From Bradyrhizobium nivariense (GTDB lineage: Bacteria > Pseudomonadota > Alphaproteobacteria > Rhizobiales > Xanthobacteraceae): 64,000 nucleotides of DNA. Below, piece by piece: positions 54,493-63,735 of this stretch. A program made the position numbers and the translations under genes. The stretch spans positions 42,843 to 106,842 of the forward strand of contig NZ_JARVWW010000027.1 in NCBI RefSeq assembly GCF_029846715.1. Direction: 5' to 3'. The notes below the pieces were generated by a model, which was not told the DNA's origin, made no database searches, and saw only the letters and a list, made by a program, of their open reading frames with translations. Position 1 is the stretch's first letter, and the number at the start of each line of letters is the position of its first letter.

Positions 54493-55050
54493 TCAGCCCG
54501 GCAGCCGCTCCCCTTCGCTGCATAGTTGCTCGACGAGGTCCGCAAGCGGGCGTGAGCCGTCAACGCGCACCACCGGGCAGGGCAGGTTCGCGAGCCACGC
54601 CTCATCTTTTGCGAGACTGCGGCCCTCGCGATCGCCCGCCTCGTAGTGCGAGGCCCAATCGACGAACGACTCCGCCTCCTCATGACGCCAGCCGCCCGGC
54701 GCGACGGCGTCAGCGCCGAAATGGGCGGCCTCGCGGGCGCGCAATCGCGTCAGCCGGATTTCGCGCGGCGTGCTCATGAAGACGACCAGATCGAAAAGCG
54801 GAACAAGCTCGTCGCCCCAGCCGGTGACGGATCCGCTCAAGACCCAATCGAGACGCGGCAGAAACATTTCGCGCATCAGGCGCAGACGATCTGCGGCAGG
54901 GCGTGTCGATTGGTAGGGCGGCGCGGTCGGCAGCCAGAAATAATCATCGCTGTCGTGATGCGGCAGCGCAAGCCGGCCGGCGAGCGCGCGACCGATCGTC
55001 GTCACGCCGGAGCCTGAAGCTCCCATCAGATGGATGCGGCGGCTCTTCAT
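54493..55050 (-). CDS. P-loop kinase-like protein with atypical Walker A
   Basis: 185 residues from ATG at 55050. It resembles small adenylate-kinase-like NTPases: HLMGASGSGVTTIGRALAG at the N-terminus, DSDDYFWLP, LVVFMSTPREIRLTRLRARE. The P-loop reads GASGSGVTT, with Val where the invariant Lys should be. The family I recall commonly has a non-Lys residue here, so this may be a genuine subfamily trait. Cytosolic; function unknown. Confidence 0.75.
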   Translation of the reverse strand: MKSRRIHLMGASGSGVTTIGRALAGRLALPHHDSDDYFWLPTAPPYQSTRPAADRLRLMREMFLPRLDWVLSGSVTGWGDELVPLFDLVVFMSTPREIRLTRLRAREAAHFGADAVAPGGWRHEEAESFVDWASHYEAGDREGRSLAKDEAWLANLPCPVVRVDGSRPLADLVEQLCSEGERLPG

Positions 55051-55075
55051 CGGCACCAAGCCAGACGATTTGAAA

Positions 55076-56506
55076 CTACTGCCCCGACGGTGTGCGCAGG
55101 CCGTGCCAGGCGTCGCGGACCTGCTGGTAGTGCACCTCGGGCAGATAGTCCGGTGTGTTCAGGCTCAAGGTCTTGACGTCGAGATGGCCGACGGCGCTGA
55201 GCAGCGTGTAGGAGGCGATCACGCGGTCGCGCAGCGCACCGATCAGGCGGGCCTTGGCCTGGATCAAATCGGCCTGCGAGTTCAGCACGTCGACCGTGGT
55301 GCGCTGTCCGCCGGCGGCCTCGCGCTGCACGCCCTGGAGCGCGACGGTTGCCGCCTTCACCTCGGACTCGGAAGCGGAGACCGCGATCTTGGCGCCTTCG
55401 TTGGCAACCCAGGCGCTGGTCGCCGCGGTGCGCGCCTGGTTGCGCACCTGATCCAGCACGAGCCGGCTCTGCGCCGTGATCTCCTTGGCCTGCCGGGTCT
55501 GCGAGGCGGCCTGGCCGCCGTCGTAGATCGGCGCGGTGACATTGGCGACGATCGAGGCCTGGTCCTCGGCGAAGGTGCCGAGCGTCGGGTCGTTGTTGCG
55601 GCTGCGGCTGGCGCTGCCCTGGATGCTGGCGCTCGGCAGCAGCGCGCCTTCGGCGACGCGGATGTTGGTGGAGGCGACATCGACGTCGAAGCCCGCCGCC
55701 ATCACCGCCGGGTGCTGGCGGATCGCCATCGTCAGCGCGTCTTCGCGGCTCTTCGGCAAATAGCGGTCGACGACCTCGGCGGCCCGAAGCTGCGACGGCG
55801 CATTGCCGATCACCTGCGCGTAGATCGCCTGGCTCACCGCCAGCGCGACTTCCGCGGCGTTGAGGTCGGCGAGCCCGCGGTTGAGCCGCGCCTCGGCCTG
55901 GGCGCTGTCGGTGGGCGTGACGTCGCCGGCGTTGAGGCGGCGCTGGGTGACGGAAAGCGTTTCGCGCAGGAACGCGACGTTGGAGCGTTGCGCCTCGACC
56001 AGCGACTGGTTGGCGAGCACGTTGGTGTAGGCGGTGACCCCGTCGAGCAGCACGCCCTGGCCGACATTGCGCAGCGCCTCGCGACCCGACTGCACCTGGA
56101 GTTCGGCGGCGCGGACGTTGTTGGCGGTGCGGAAACCGTTGAACAGGGTCTGCGTCACGGTGACGCCGATGATCCACGGCTTCAGATTGGCGGTCTGGAT
56201 GGTGTTGTCGGGCAGCAGATTGCGCACCGATTGCAGGCCGGCGCTGAGGCTTGCCACGATCTGCGGCCGATAGCCGGCGAGCGCCTGCGGTACGTTCTCG
56301 TCGGTGGCGCGCTGCCGCGCACGCTCGGCATTGAGCTGCGGATTGGTCTGGTAGGCCTTGGCCAGCGCCTCCGGCAGGGCTTCCGCCCATGCGGCGGAAG
56401 GCAGGGCGCAACAGAGCGCCAGCGTGGTCCATGTCGCGAGCACGGGAGCCACGCCCGATCGATGCCGCGTCATCACGCGACCAGCTCTGGCGGCACGCCC
56501 AATCAT
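55076..56506 (-). CDS. TolC-family outer-membrane efflux protein
   Basis: 476 residues from ATG at 56506 (ATG at 56473 also possible). Signal peptide near VLATWTTLALCCALPSAAWA. Two OEP repeats form the periplasmic helical barrel, with family landmarks EALAKAYQTNPQLNAERARQ, VTQTLFNGFRTANNV, ITAPIYDGG-like VTAPIYDGGQA and GQRTTVDVLNSQADL. It is the outer channel for type I secretion or RND efflux. It could serve the RND pair at 48.6-53 kb but lies on the other strand with several genes between. Confidence 0.92.
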   Translation of the reverse strand: MIGRAARAGRVMTRHRSGVAPVLATWTTLALCCALPSAAWAEALPEALAKAYQTNPQLNAERARQRATDENVPQALAGYRPQIVASLSAGLQSVRNLLPDNTIQTANLKPWIIGVTVTQTLFNGFRTANNVRAAELQVQSGREALRNVGQGVLLDGVTAYTNVLANQSLVEAQRSNVAFLRETLSVTQRRLNAGDVTPTDSAQAEARLNRGLADLNAAEVALAVSQAIYAQVIGNAPSQLRAAEVVDRYLPKSREDALTMAIRQHPAVMAAGFDVDVASTNIRVAEGALLPSASIQGSASRSRNNDPTLGTFAEDQASIVANVTAPIYDGGQAASQTRQAKEITAQSRLVLDQVRNQARTAATSAWVANEGAKIAVSASESEVKAATVALQGVQREAAGGQRTTVDVLNSQADLIQAKARLIGALRDRVIASYTLLSAVGHLDVKTLSLNTPDYLPEVHYQQVRDAWHGLRTPSGQ

Positions 56507-56694
56507 GTAATCCCGCAAATCCCGGCTGTCCGCCCCCGCCGACGGCGGCTCTCTTAACTGTTTAACCAGCCGAGGTCCCGCAGGCAAACTGCCGCGGGGA
56601 AAACCCCCATGTATTCCGTGCTTGTTGCAGGTGCGTCACAGGGCTCCTGCGGGAAAGCGGCAGAGCCTTACACCAGCCTGACCGCTCGCCTGCC

Positions 56695-57474
56695 TTACCG
56701 GTTCTTGTTCACCGGCTTGCGCTTCTCGATGAACGCCGCCATGCCCTCGGAGCGGTCCTCCAGCGCGAAAGTCGAGTGGAACAGGTTGCGCTCGACGCTC
56801 ATGCCCTCGGCGAGCGTGGTCTCGAAGGCGCGATTGACCGCTTCCTTGGCCATCGCGACTGCGGGCCGCGACATCGCGGCGATCTTCTCGGCCGCGGCCA
56901 TCACCTCGTCCATCAGCTTGTCGGCCGGCACGATGCGGCTGACGAGGCCGCTGCGCTCGGCTTCGGCTGCATCCATCATGCGGCCGGTGAGGCAAAGGTC
57001 CATCGCCTTGGACTTGCCGATGGCACGGGTCAGGCGCTGGGTGCCGCCGATGCCGGGGATGGTGCCGAGCGTGATTTCAGGTTGGCCAAATTTGGCAGTG
57101 TCGGCGGCGATGATGAAGTCGCACATCATCGCGAGCTCGCAGCCGCCGCCGAGCGCATAGCCTGCGACCGCGGCGATCGTCGGCTTGCGGCAGCGCGCCA
57201 CCCGGTCGCCGCCGATCGCGGCAAAATCCTCTGAGAACATATCGATGAAGCCTTTCGGCTGCATCTCCTTGATGTCGGCACCGGCGGCAAAGGCCTTCTC
57301 GCTGCCGGTCACGACGATGCAGCCGATGGCGTCATCGGCTTCGAGATCGTCGACTGCCGCGGCGATCTCGCGGAAGACGCCGAAGGAGAGCGCGTTGAGC
57401 AGCTTCGGCCGGTTCAGCTTGATGATGCCGACCGCGCCTTTACTTTCGACGATGATGTGTTCGAACGTGCTCAT
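56695..57474 (-). CDS. Enoyl-CoA hydratase
   Basis: 259-residue crotonase-family enzyme. Oxyanion-hole motifs are FAAGADIKEM and ALGGGCELAMMCDFI, and both catalytic glutamates are in place (GGGCELA and GQPEITLGTIPG). Hydrates trans-2-enoyl-CoA in beta-oxidation. Single gene; no partner genes of fatty acid degradation beside it. Confidence 0.94.
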   Translation of the reverse strand: MSTFEHIIVESKGAVGIIKLNRPKLLNALSFGVFREIAAAVDDLEADDAIGCIVVTGSEKAFAAGADIKEMQPKGFIDMFSEDFAAIGGDRVARCRKPTIAAVAGYALGGGCELAMMCDFIIAADTAKFGQPEITLGTIPGIGGTQRLTRAIGKSKAMDLCLTGRMMDAAEAERSGLVSRIVPADKLMDEVMAAAEKIAAMSRPAVAMAKEAVNRAFETTLAEGMSVERNLFHSTFALEDRSEGMAAFIEKRKPVNKNR

Positions 57475-57621
57475 GCTCCACCCACGCTTTTGATTGGGCG
57501 GGCAATGTGCCCGCTGGCGCGGTGGGCTTCAAGGGCCAAAGCTGTCGGAAAGAGGCGGCCGGAACACGCGGCGAGAGGCGCGTTCCGGACGAGATCCCGC
57601 GGGCCGGCAATCAGGCCGAGA

Positions 57622-58287
57622 TCAAGCCATGAACATGCGCGCGGCGGAGGCCAGCGTCAGCAGCGTGCCGACACCGATGAAGATCTTGCCGATCAGGGAG
57701 CTCTGGTCCCAGGCCGTACTCTGCTGGCTGCTTGCCATCACTGGCGCCGGCCGGGGCTGCGCGTCGGTTGCGGCAATCACCGCCTTCTGCGCCGCTGCGT
57801 TGTCCTGTTGCAGGGCGCGGTCGATGTCGTTGATCTGGTCGGGTGCGACGACCTGGCTCTCGGCGTCCGGGCCGGCGGTATTATCGGCCGCTGCCTGGAC
57901 GTTGTCGTTGGCGCGGCCCGTCATTGCGGAGGCGGCGGCCGCGGTCGGCGTAGCGGCGGCGGCGAGCTGCGCATTGGCGTTGGCGACTTCCGGCGCCATC
58001 TGGTTCGAGGCCGGCACGTCACGATTGTCGGCCTTCGCCTCGTCGACCGTTGCCACGGCGTCCGTCCTGTCGGCCTTGTCGTCGGATTTCTGCACCGTCT
58101 TGGTGCTGTCGCGATGACGCGACGTGTGGCGCCGCTGCTTGCTCGGCTTGACCGCGTCGGCCTGTTTGCCTGCGCTGTCCGAATTGCTGCTTGCGGCTGA
58201 ACTCGGCGCCGCCTGTGCAACGCCCCCGAACAGCAAGAAAAGTCCGGCCAGGAGAATCAGCGCCGCGCGCCCGCTGGCTTTCATCAT
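57622..58287 (-). CDS. Secreted or anchored Ala-rich protein of unknown function
   Basis: 221 residues. N-terminal signal peptide (GRAALILLAGLFLLFGGVAQ, cleavage after AQA), a long low-complexity hydrophilic region rich in Ala, Ser, Asp and Lys (about 30-185), and a C-terminal hydrophobic stretch (LIGKIFIGVGTLLTLASAAR) that could anchor it. No family recognised. Divergent from the ECF sigma gene, 275 bp away. Confidence 0.75.
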   Translation of the reverse strand: MMKASGRAALILLAGLFLLFGGVAQAAPSSAASSNSDSAGKQADAVKPSKQRRHTSRHRDSTKTVQKSDDKADRTDAVATVDEAKADNRDVPASNQMAPEVANANAQLAAAATPTAAAASAMTGRANDNVQAAADNTAGPDAESQVVAPDQINDIDRALQQDNAAAQKAVIAATDAQPRPAPVMASSQQSTAWDQSSLIGKIFIGVGTLLTLASAARMFMA

Positions 58288-58502
58288 GTTGACGATCTCC
58301 CCAATTCCGCCAGTCCCAGGACCGAACAGAGACCCCGGGGCGTGACCACAGCGGGGCAGAAAATGGGAATCTTCGGGCTAGACCGGGCAAAAACGCGGCA
58401 AACCGCTTCCGTCGCGGCCGGCCGCCGGTGCGGATGGGACCGATCGGTGTTATGAGCCGTCCCAGATCTTTACGGCCGTATCGGTCGCGTGGCCCGGCAT
58501 AT

Positions 58503-58518
58503 ATCACGAATTCGTGAT
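58503..58518. promoter_or_regulatory. Perfect 16-bp palindrome upstream of the ECF sigma gene
   Basis: ATCACGAATTCGTGAT, fully symmetrical, 44 bp before the sigma start. Possible operator for an unknown regulator. Confidence 0.5.
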
Positions 58519-58562
58519 CCTGCGGGTGCCCGCGTAACAAATTGAAAGAGCGGCCGAATTGC

Positions 58563-59123
58563 ATGGTGAGGGCGCGCGTGCGCGGACGTGAGGACGAGTG
58601 GACCGGCCTGATGCGGTCGGCCATGGCAGGCGATGACGCGGCGTATCATCGCCTGTTGAAGGCGGTCACGCCTGTGCTGCGCGCTGCCGCGAGGCGCGGC
58701 TTGGCGCGGGCCGGGCAGCCTCCCGACCAGGCCGAGGATATCGTGCAGGAGATTCTGTTGGCGGTGCATCTGAAGCGGCACACCTGGGACAGCGGAGCCC
58801 CCTTCGCCCCGTGGCTGTTTGCGATCGGCCGCAACAAGCTGATCGACATGCTGCGGCGACGGGGCAGGCGGGTCTTCGTCAACATCGACGATTTCGCCGA
58901 GATCCTGCCAGGCGAGGTGCCGCAGGAGACGGCCTCGGCAGGCGAGGTCGCCAGCCAGCTCAATACGCTGCCGCAGCGCCAGCGCGACGTGTTGCAGTCG
59001 ATCGCGGTCGACAGCACCTCGATCAAGGATACGGCGGTGAAATATTCGATGAGCGAGGGTGCGGTGCGGGTCGCGCTGCATCGTGGACTTGCGGCGCTGA
59101 CTGCCAAACTGCGGGACCACTAG
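58563..59123 (+). CDS. ECF sigma factor paired with NrsF
   Basis: 186 residues from ATG at 58563. Region 2 is QAEDIVQEILLAVHLKRHTW with PWLFAIGRNKLIDMLRRRGR, and region 4 is LPQRQRDVLQSIAVDSTSIK ... SMSEGAVRVALHRGLAAL. The gene directly after it encodes an NrsF (DUF1109) anti-sigma, as in the Caulobacter SigF system that responds to heavy metals and oxidative stress. Two bases separate the genes. Confidence 0.92.
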   Translation: MVRARVRGREDEWTGLMRSAMAGDDAAYHRLLKAVTPVLRAAARRGLARAGQPPDQAEDIVQEILLAVHLKRHTWDSGAPFAPWLFAIGRNKLIDMLRRRGRRVFVNIDDFAEILPGEVPQETASAGEVASQLNTLPQRQRDVLQSIAVDSTSIKDTAVKYSMSEGAVRVALHRGLAALTAKLRDH

Positions 59124-59125
59124 TC

Positions 59126-59764
59126 ATGGATACCGATCAACTCATTCGCTCGCTCGCGGCCGACAACGCCCATCGGGCGCCGCGCGTCGGGGCGGTGCTG
59201 ACCATGGCGCTGCTGGTTGCAGCGCCCCTGTCGATCCTGATCTTCGCCACCTTCCTCGGTGTGCGTCACGACGTGATGACAGCGATGCACAATCCGTTCT
59301 TCGACATGAAGTTCGCGGTCACGCTGTCGCTCGCGATCCCGGCGCTCATCGTCAGCCTGCATCTGTCGCGGCCCGAAGCCCTCATGCGCGGCTGGGGCTG
59401 GCTGCTGCTGCTTCCCGTCGGGCTGCTCGCGGTCGCGATCGGCAGTGAGGCGATGATGGCGCCGGCGATGCCGATGACGATGCGGATGGTCGGCAAGAAT
59501 TCCAGGGTGTGCCTGTTCGCGATCCCGGCGATGTCGCTGCCGCTGCTTGCGGGTGCGCTGTTTGGCCTTCGCCACGGCGCGCCGTCGCGCCCCGCGCTCG
59601 CAGGCGCGCTTGCCGGCCTGGTGTCGGCCGGGCTTGCCGCGACGCTGTATGCCTCACATTGCACCGATGACTCGCCGCTGTTTGTCGCGACCTGGTACAC
59701 GCTCGCGACCGCGTTGGTGACGGCGATTGGCGCGCTGGTGGGGGCGAGGGTCCTTCGGTACTGA
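59126..59764 (+). CDS. NrsF-type (DUF1109) membrane anti-sigma factor
   Basis: 212 residues with six predicted TM helices and no large soluble domain. The two periplasmic-side cysteines conserved in NrsF proteins are present at C129 (SRVCLFAIP) and C179 (ASHCTDDSP), close to the positions 131 and 181 reported for Caulobacter NrsF. They are thought to sense the stress that frees the sigma factor. The start is two bases after the sigma stop. Confidence 0.9.
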   Translation: MDTDQLIRSLAADNAHRAPRVGAVLTMALLVAAPLSILIFATFLGVRHDVMTAMHNPFFDMKFAVTLSLAIPALIVSLHLSRPEALMRGWGWLLLLPVGLLAVAIGSEAMMAPAMPMTMRMVGKNSRVCLFAIPAMSLPLLAGALFGLRHGAPSRPALAGALAGLVSAGLAATLYASHCTDDSPLFVATWYTLATALVTAIGALVGARVLRY

Positions 59765-59954
59765 CGCGGCGGGTTCGTACCGATTGCAGCGCGGACCGCC
59801 TCGACCATCCGAGTTGCCGCCTTTCGAAGCAACCGCGTGCTCAGCCGAAATCCGCCTTCAGCCTGTGACCGCCGATCTCGACCGGTGCAATCTTGATTAG
59901 AGGTGACTGATACCCTAATACCGCCATTGCCGGGTGCGACAAAGGTGCGGGCTG

Positions 59955-60605
59955 GTGAAGACGATCATTGCCGACGATCACGCCATCATGCGGGAAGGTC
60001 TGAAACAGCTTCTTTCGACCGTGGACGAGCTTACTGTCAGTGGAGAAGCTGCGGACGCTGAAGCTGTTCATCGGCTGCTGAACGAAACCTCCGCCGATCT
60101 TCTCATACTCGATCTCGGCATGCCGGGCGTCAGCGGGTTTCAGTTCATAGCTGACCTGAGAACCCAATGGCCGGAGCTGCGCATTCTTGTCCTCACCGCC
60201 AACGTTGAGCCACGTTCCGTCCGGGCAGCTTTTTCCGCGGGCGCAAACGGCTATTTGACCAAGGGCGGCGATCCATCCGAACTTATCACTGCAATCGATG
60301 CCATCAGAAATGGCACCGCCTATGTCGCGGAGGAGGTTCGCTTTGCGGTGGACCGGCATGACGGCCCGAACGAGGCGCCGGAGCCCACGGCGGCGATAAT
60401 GTCTCCGGTCACGCTCACAAGGCGTGAGCGGCAAATCCTGGGGATGATCCCCCACGGTGCCACCAGCCGCGACATCGCCAGCCGCCTCGGCATCAGCCCG
60501 CTGACCGCTCGGAAACATCGTGAGAATCTGATGCGGAAGCTTGATCTGCACAGCAGTGCTGAATTGACAGCCTACGCCATTCGGCTCGGCCTTCCGGCGG
60601 GCTAG
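59955..60605 (+). CDS. LuxR-type response regulator
   Basis: 216 residues from GTG at 59955 (upstream GTG at 59934 is possible). Receiver domain with acidic pair D7-D8 (IIADDHAIMREG), phosphorylation site D53 (LLILDLGMPGVSG), Thr in VLTANVE and Lys in YLTKGGD. C-terminal GerE/LuxR HTH: LTRRERQILGMIPHG and SRDIASRLGISPLTARKHRE. Fifty-seven bp upstream of a hybrid histidine kinase gene, its likely partner. Confidence 0.92.
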   Translation: MKTIIADDHAIMREGLKQLLSTVDELTVSGEAADAEAVHRLLNETSADLLILDLGMPGVSGFQFIADLRTQWPELRILVLTANVEPRSVRAAFSAGANGYLTKGGDPSELITAIDAIRNGTAYVAEEVRFAVDRHDGPNEAPEPTAAIMSPVTLTRRERQILGMIPHGATSRDIASRLGISPLTARKHRENLMRKLDLHSSAELTAYAIRLGLPAG

Positions 60606-60662
60606 CGCAATCGCAATTCGCGAACGAAGCCGCCGCACTTGCCGGCGCGCGGAGAGGTTTCG

Positions 60663-62432
60663 ATGCAAGAAGACAAGATCCGCGCGGCGCTCGTCGAGCT
60701 CTTGTATCGCAATTCCTATGGGGTGGTGGCCTCCAACGTCCTGATCTCCCTGGCGGCGGCGTACGTCCTGAGGAAGACCGTACCGGCGAGCTGGTTGGTC
60801 GGATGGCTCGGTGCGCTGTATCTGCTCACCGCGATACGCGTCCTGGCGGCGCGCCAGTTCTTCAGCCGGAATCGAGAACCAGCGTCTGTGTTGCGATGGG
60901 CGTGGCTGGCGGCTTCTTTTTCCTGCGTGTCGGGCCTGCTGTGGGGAATGCTCGGCTGGGTTGGGTTCGTTCCTGAACAGCCCGTTCCTTTTTTATTCAC
61001 CGCTGTTGCCTTGACCGGTCTGGTCTGCGGCACGGTTCCGTCGCTCTCGGCCTTTCCACCGGCTCTGGTCGGCTCGATCATCGCAACGGTGCTGCCGGTC
61101 ATGGCGCGCTCCTTTATCAATGGAGGTGATACCTCCGGCGCATATCTCGCCCTGCTTACAGGGCTTGTGGCCATCAATTTCTACTACTGCCGCACAACGC
61201 ACCGCATGCTGCGTGAGACCATCAGGTTGCGCCTGGAAAATGTCGAGCTGGTCGGCCACCTGCAGGAAGAACGCGACCGCGCGCAGGCGGCCGATCGTGC
61301 GAAAACGCGTTTCCTTGCGGCCGCCAGTCATGACCTGCGCCAGCCGATCCATGCCTTGAGCCTGCTGATCGCCACGCTCGCGGCGCTGGGTCACCGCGGC
61401 GCCGTCCAATCCGGCGATGCACGTGATCTGGCCGGCAAGGCAAAATCCATTGTCGGCAACCTCAGCGCCCTTCTGAATGGACTGCTCGACATCTCCCGGC
61501 TTGATGCCGGCGTCGTCACTGTTGCGAGGGAGACGGTGAATCTGTTCCAACTGTTCTCGCAGCTAAGCAATGAATTCGCTTCGGCGGCGAAGGATCGCGG
61601 CCTTGATTGGCGTGTTGTCGAAAGCCGTCTGCTGGTGGACAGCGATCCCATGATGCTGAAACGGGTGTTGGACAATCTGCTGTCGAACGCCTTTCGATAC
61701 ACGAGATCCGGCGGCGTTCTGCTCGGCTGCCGCAGGCGCGGCGCTTCGGTGGAAATCCAGGTATGGGATACCGGCCCCGGCATCCCGGCAGATCAGCAAG
61801 CAATGGTCTTCGAGGAGTTCGTTCAATTGCACAACCCGGCGAGGGATCGTACGCAAGGCCTTGGCCTCGGCCTCGCCATCGTTCGCCGCACCGCCGCGCT
61901 GCTGCAGCATCCGCTGAAGCTGGTCTCCGTTACTGGGCGCGGCTCGATGTTTTCCGTTACGGTTCCGAAAGCCAGTGCGATGGCAGCTCCCTTGCCCGAT
62001 AACAGGGCATTACCCGCAGGCATCACCGTCAGCATCATGGTCGTGGAAGACGAGAGCGATGTTCTCGATGTCATGGTGCAGTTGCTCACGCTGCAGGGAC
62101 ATCGCGTCTACGCCGGCCGATCCGCCGCCGAGGTGCAACGAGTTCATGCAGAGGCGATGGCGGCCGGCGATGCGCCGGTTGATCTGATCATCGCCGACTA
62201 TCGGCTCGGCGATGGCGCGACCGGCCTGGACGCAATCGAGGCTCTTTGTACCCACATCGGCCGCCCGGTCCCTGCCGTGATCGTGACCGGCGATACCTCG
62301 CCGTCGCGCATCAAGGAGGCCACCGCCAGCGGTCATCGTATTCTGCACAAGCCGTTCACCGGCGAGGAATTGCACGAAGCGATCGTTGCTGCCTGTGTCG
62401 GCGCCAGGGAATCAATCGATCGTGGGTGCTAA
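60663..62432 (+). CDS. Hybrid sensor histidine kinase/response regulator
   Basis: 589 residues from ATG at 60663, with a GGAGAGG site upstream. Five to six TM helices form the N-terminal sensor (about 20-178) with no periplasmic domain to speak of. Then a HisKA domain with H223 (AAASHDLRQPIHALS), HATPase boxes VLDNLLSNAFRYT, VWDTGPGIP and GLGLGLAIV, and a C-terminal receiver with D512 (LIIADYRLGDG). Probably phosphorylates the LuxR regulator encoded just before it. Confidence 0.92.
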   Translation: MQEDKIRAALVELLYRNSYGVVASNVLISLAAAYVLRKTVPASWLVGWLGALYLLTAIRVLAARQFFSRNREPASVLRWAWLAASFSCVSGLLWGMLGWVGFVPEQPVPFLFTAVALTGLVCGTVPSLSAFPPALVGSIIATVLPVMARSFINGGDTSGAYLALLTGLVAINFYYCRTTHRMLRETIRLRLENVELVGHLQEERDRAQAADRAKTRFLAAASHDLRQPIHALSLLIATLAALGHRGAVQSGDARDLAGKAKSIVGNLSALLNGLLDISRLDAGVVTVARETVNLFQLFSQLSNEFASAAKDRGLDWRVVESRLLVDSDPMMLKRVLDNLLSNAFRYTRSGGVLLGCRRRGASVEIQVWDTGPGIPADQQAMVFEEFVQLHNPARDRTQGLGLGLAIVRRTAALLQHPLKLVSVTGRGSMFSVTVPKASAMAAPLPDNRALPAGITVSIMVVEDESDVLDVMVQLLTLQGHRVYAGRSAAEVQRVHAEAMAAGDAPVDLIIADYRLGDGATGLDAIEALCTHIGRPVPAVIVTGDTSPSRIKEATASGHRILHKPFTGEELHEAIVAACVGARESIDRGC

Positions 62433-63003
62433 AGGGATGTGCGACTTCCCCCCGGACTGACGATCATCCGGCCACGGTTGAGATTGTGTCTCGGCGCTGA
62501 TCTCCCACTGCGCCATCACCTGCGGCGGCGCAGGGCCTTTCGACATTGGCCTCCCTGCTGATGTCGAAATACGACATCTGCCGTATCGCTCGTGAATCAA
62601 CCCAGCGATATCTTTCACCCAGCCTGGACGCGCTTGGACAGCAGCCGATCTTGAATCCGGCAGTTGGGAGCAGTGCCATCCGCGGGGGCTATCAAGACGA
62701 GCACCTTCGCTTCGAACGCGTACTGGAAAGTAATTTGGATATGGCAATTACCGATCGCTCCCACGCCCGGCGACCATCGCCACCTTTCAAGGCGTGGGCA
62801 ATCGCTGTCTTGGCTGGCTTCGGCATTTTGCACGTCGCCGGAGGATACATGCTGGATCACGCGGCGAATATCCGACCCACCGAGACGGCAGCAATCGCGA
62901 CCGACGGCGACTAGATCGATTGGCTGTCTTCACCTGCATAGGTCGGACGAGCCCATGCTCTCCGGCTATTGATGGCAATCACCGTTTTCCAGAAAGCGAT
63001 ATC
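62433..63003. other. 571-bp stretch with only a doubtful small ORF
   Basis: Between the hybrid kinase and the TauE gene. Apart from the short membrane-protein candidate at 62561-62914 I see nothing: no clear terminator, repeat or regulatory motif. Confidence 0.4.
62561..62914 (+). CDS. Possible small single-span membrane protein
   Basis: 117 residues from ATG at 62561 (TTG at 62546 alternative). No family recognised. One hydrophobic segment (AWAIAVLAGFGILHVAGGYM) lies near residues 78-98, preceded by a basic stretch (RSHARRPSPPFK), which favours an N-in orientation. No good ribosome site is visible, and the N-terminal half has no distinctive features. Confidence 0.35.
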   Translation: MSKYDICRIARESTQRYLSPSLDALGQQPILNPAVGSSAIRGGYQDEHLRFERVLESNLDMAITDRSHARRPSPPFKAWAIAVLAGFGILHVAGGYMLDHAANIRPTETAAIATDGD

Positions 63004-63735
63004 ATGTCAGACATAGCGGCTTATCTGGCGCTAAGTGGGGCGGTCTTTGCGGGGGCGGTCGTTTCCGGCCTTGCTGGGTTTGCGTTCTCGGCGGTCGCCG
63101 GCGCTATCCTGCTACACGTTTTTCCGCCTACAGAGGCTGTGCCATTGATGATGGCTTGCAGCATCATCGTGCAAGCGGCCAATTTGTTTGTACTACGCAA
63201 AAGCATGCAATGGAAAACCAGCCTCGTTTTCATCGCTGGTGGATTGTTAGGCATTCCGATCGCGATCTATCTCCTGCAGAACGTGGATACTGCGACCTTC
63301 AGACTGGGCTTTGGAGCACTCGTATCGCTTTACGCGACATATGCCTTGTTGCGGCCAACGGCTGCCTACTTGCGTCAGATGGAGAGCCAGAGCAGGAACG
63401 CGCTGGTAGGGTTTGGTGGGGGACTGGTCGGCGGGTTGACCGCGATGCCCGGGGCACTTCCTGCGATCTGGTGCGACATCCATGGTTTCCCGAAAAATCA
63501 GCAGCGCGGCCTGGTTCAACCCTACATAGCGGTCATGCAGTGTTTTGCCCTCGCTCTTATGCTTTCGCACCAAAGCCTCTCGTTAAAGGTCTTGATCGAC
63601 TTTGGCATTTCTCTGCCCGCCTTAGTTGCTGGAACGGCTGTAGGTATCGTCCTGTTCGGACGGATCAACGAAGCAGCCTTCAAACGAATTATCCTGGGCT
63701 TGTTGCTGTTTTCGGGACTTTGCCTTGTGATCTAG
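63004..63735 (+). CDS. TauE/SafE-family membrane transporter
   Basis: 243-residue integral membrane protein with about seven to eight TM helices. The two family half-repeats are GAVFAGAVVSGLAGFAFSAV and the central NALVGFGGGLVGGLTAMPGA, followed by LPAIWCDIHGFPKNQQRG. Members export sulfite, taurine-related sulfonates or other organic anions; the substrate here is unknown. The stop TAG touches the left end of an insertion sequence. Confidence 0.85.
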   Translation: MSDIAAYLALSGAVFAGAVVSGLAGFAFSAVAGAILLHVFPPTEAVPLMMACSIIVQAANLFVLRKSMQWKTSLVFIAGGLLGIPIAIYLLQNVDTATFRLGFGALVSLYATYALLRPTAAYLRQMESQSRNALVGFGGGLVGGLTAMPGALPAIWCDIHGFPKNQQRGLVQPYIAVMQCFALALMLSHQSLSLKVLIDFGISLPALVAGTAVGIVLFGRINEAAFKRIILGLLLFSGLCLVI

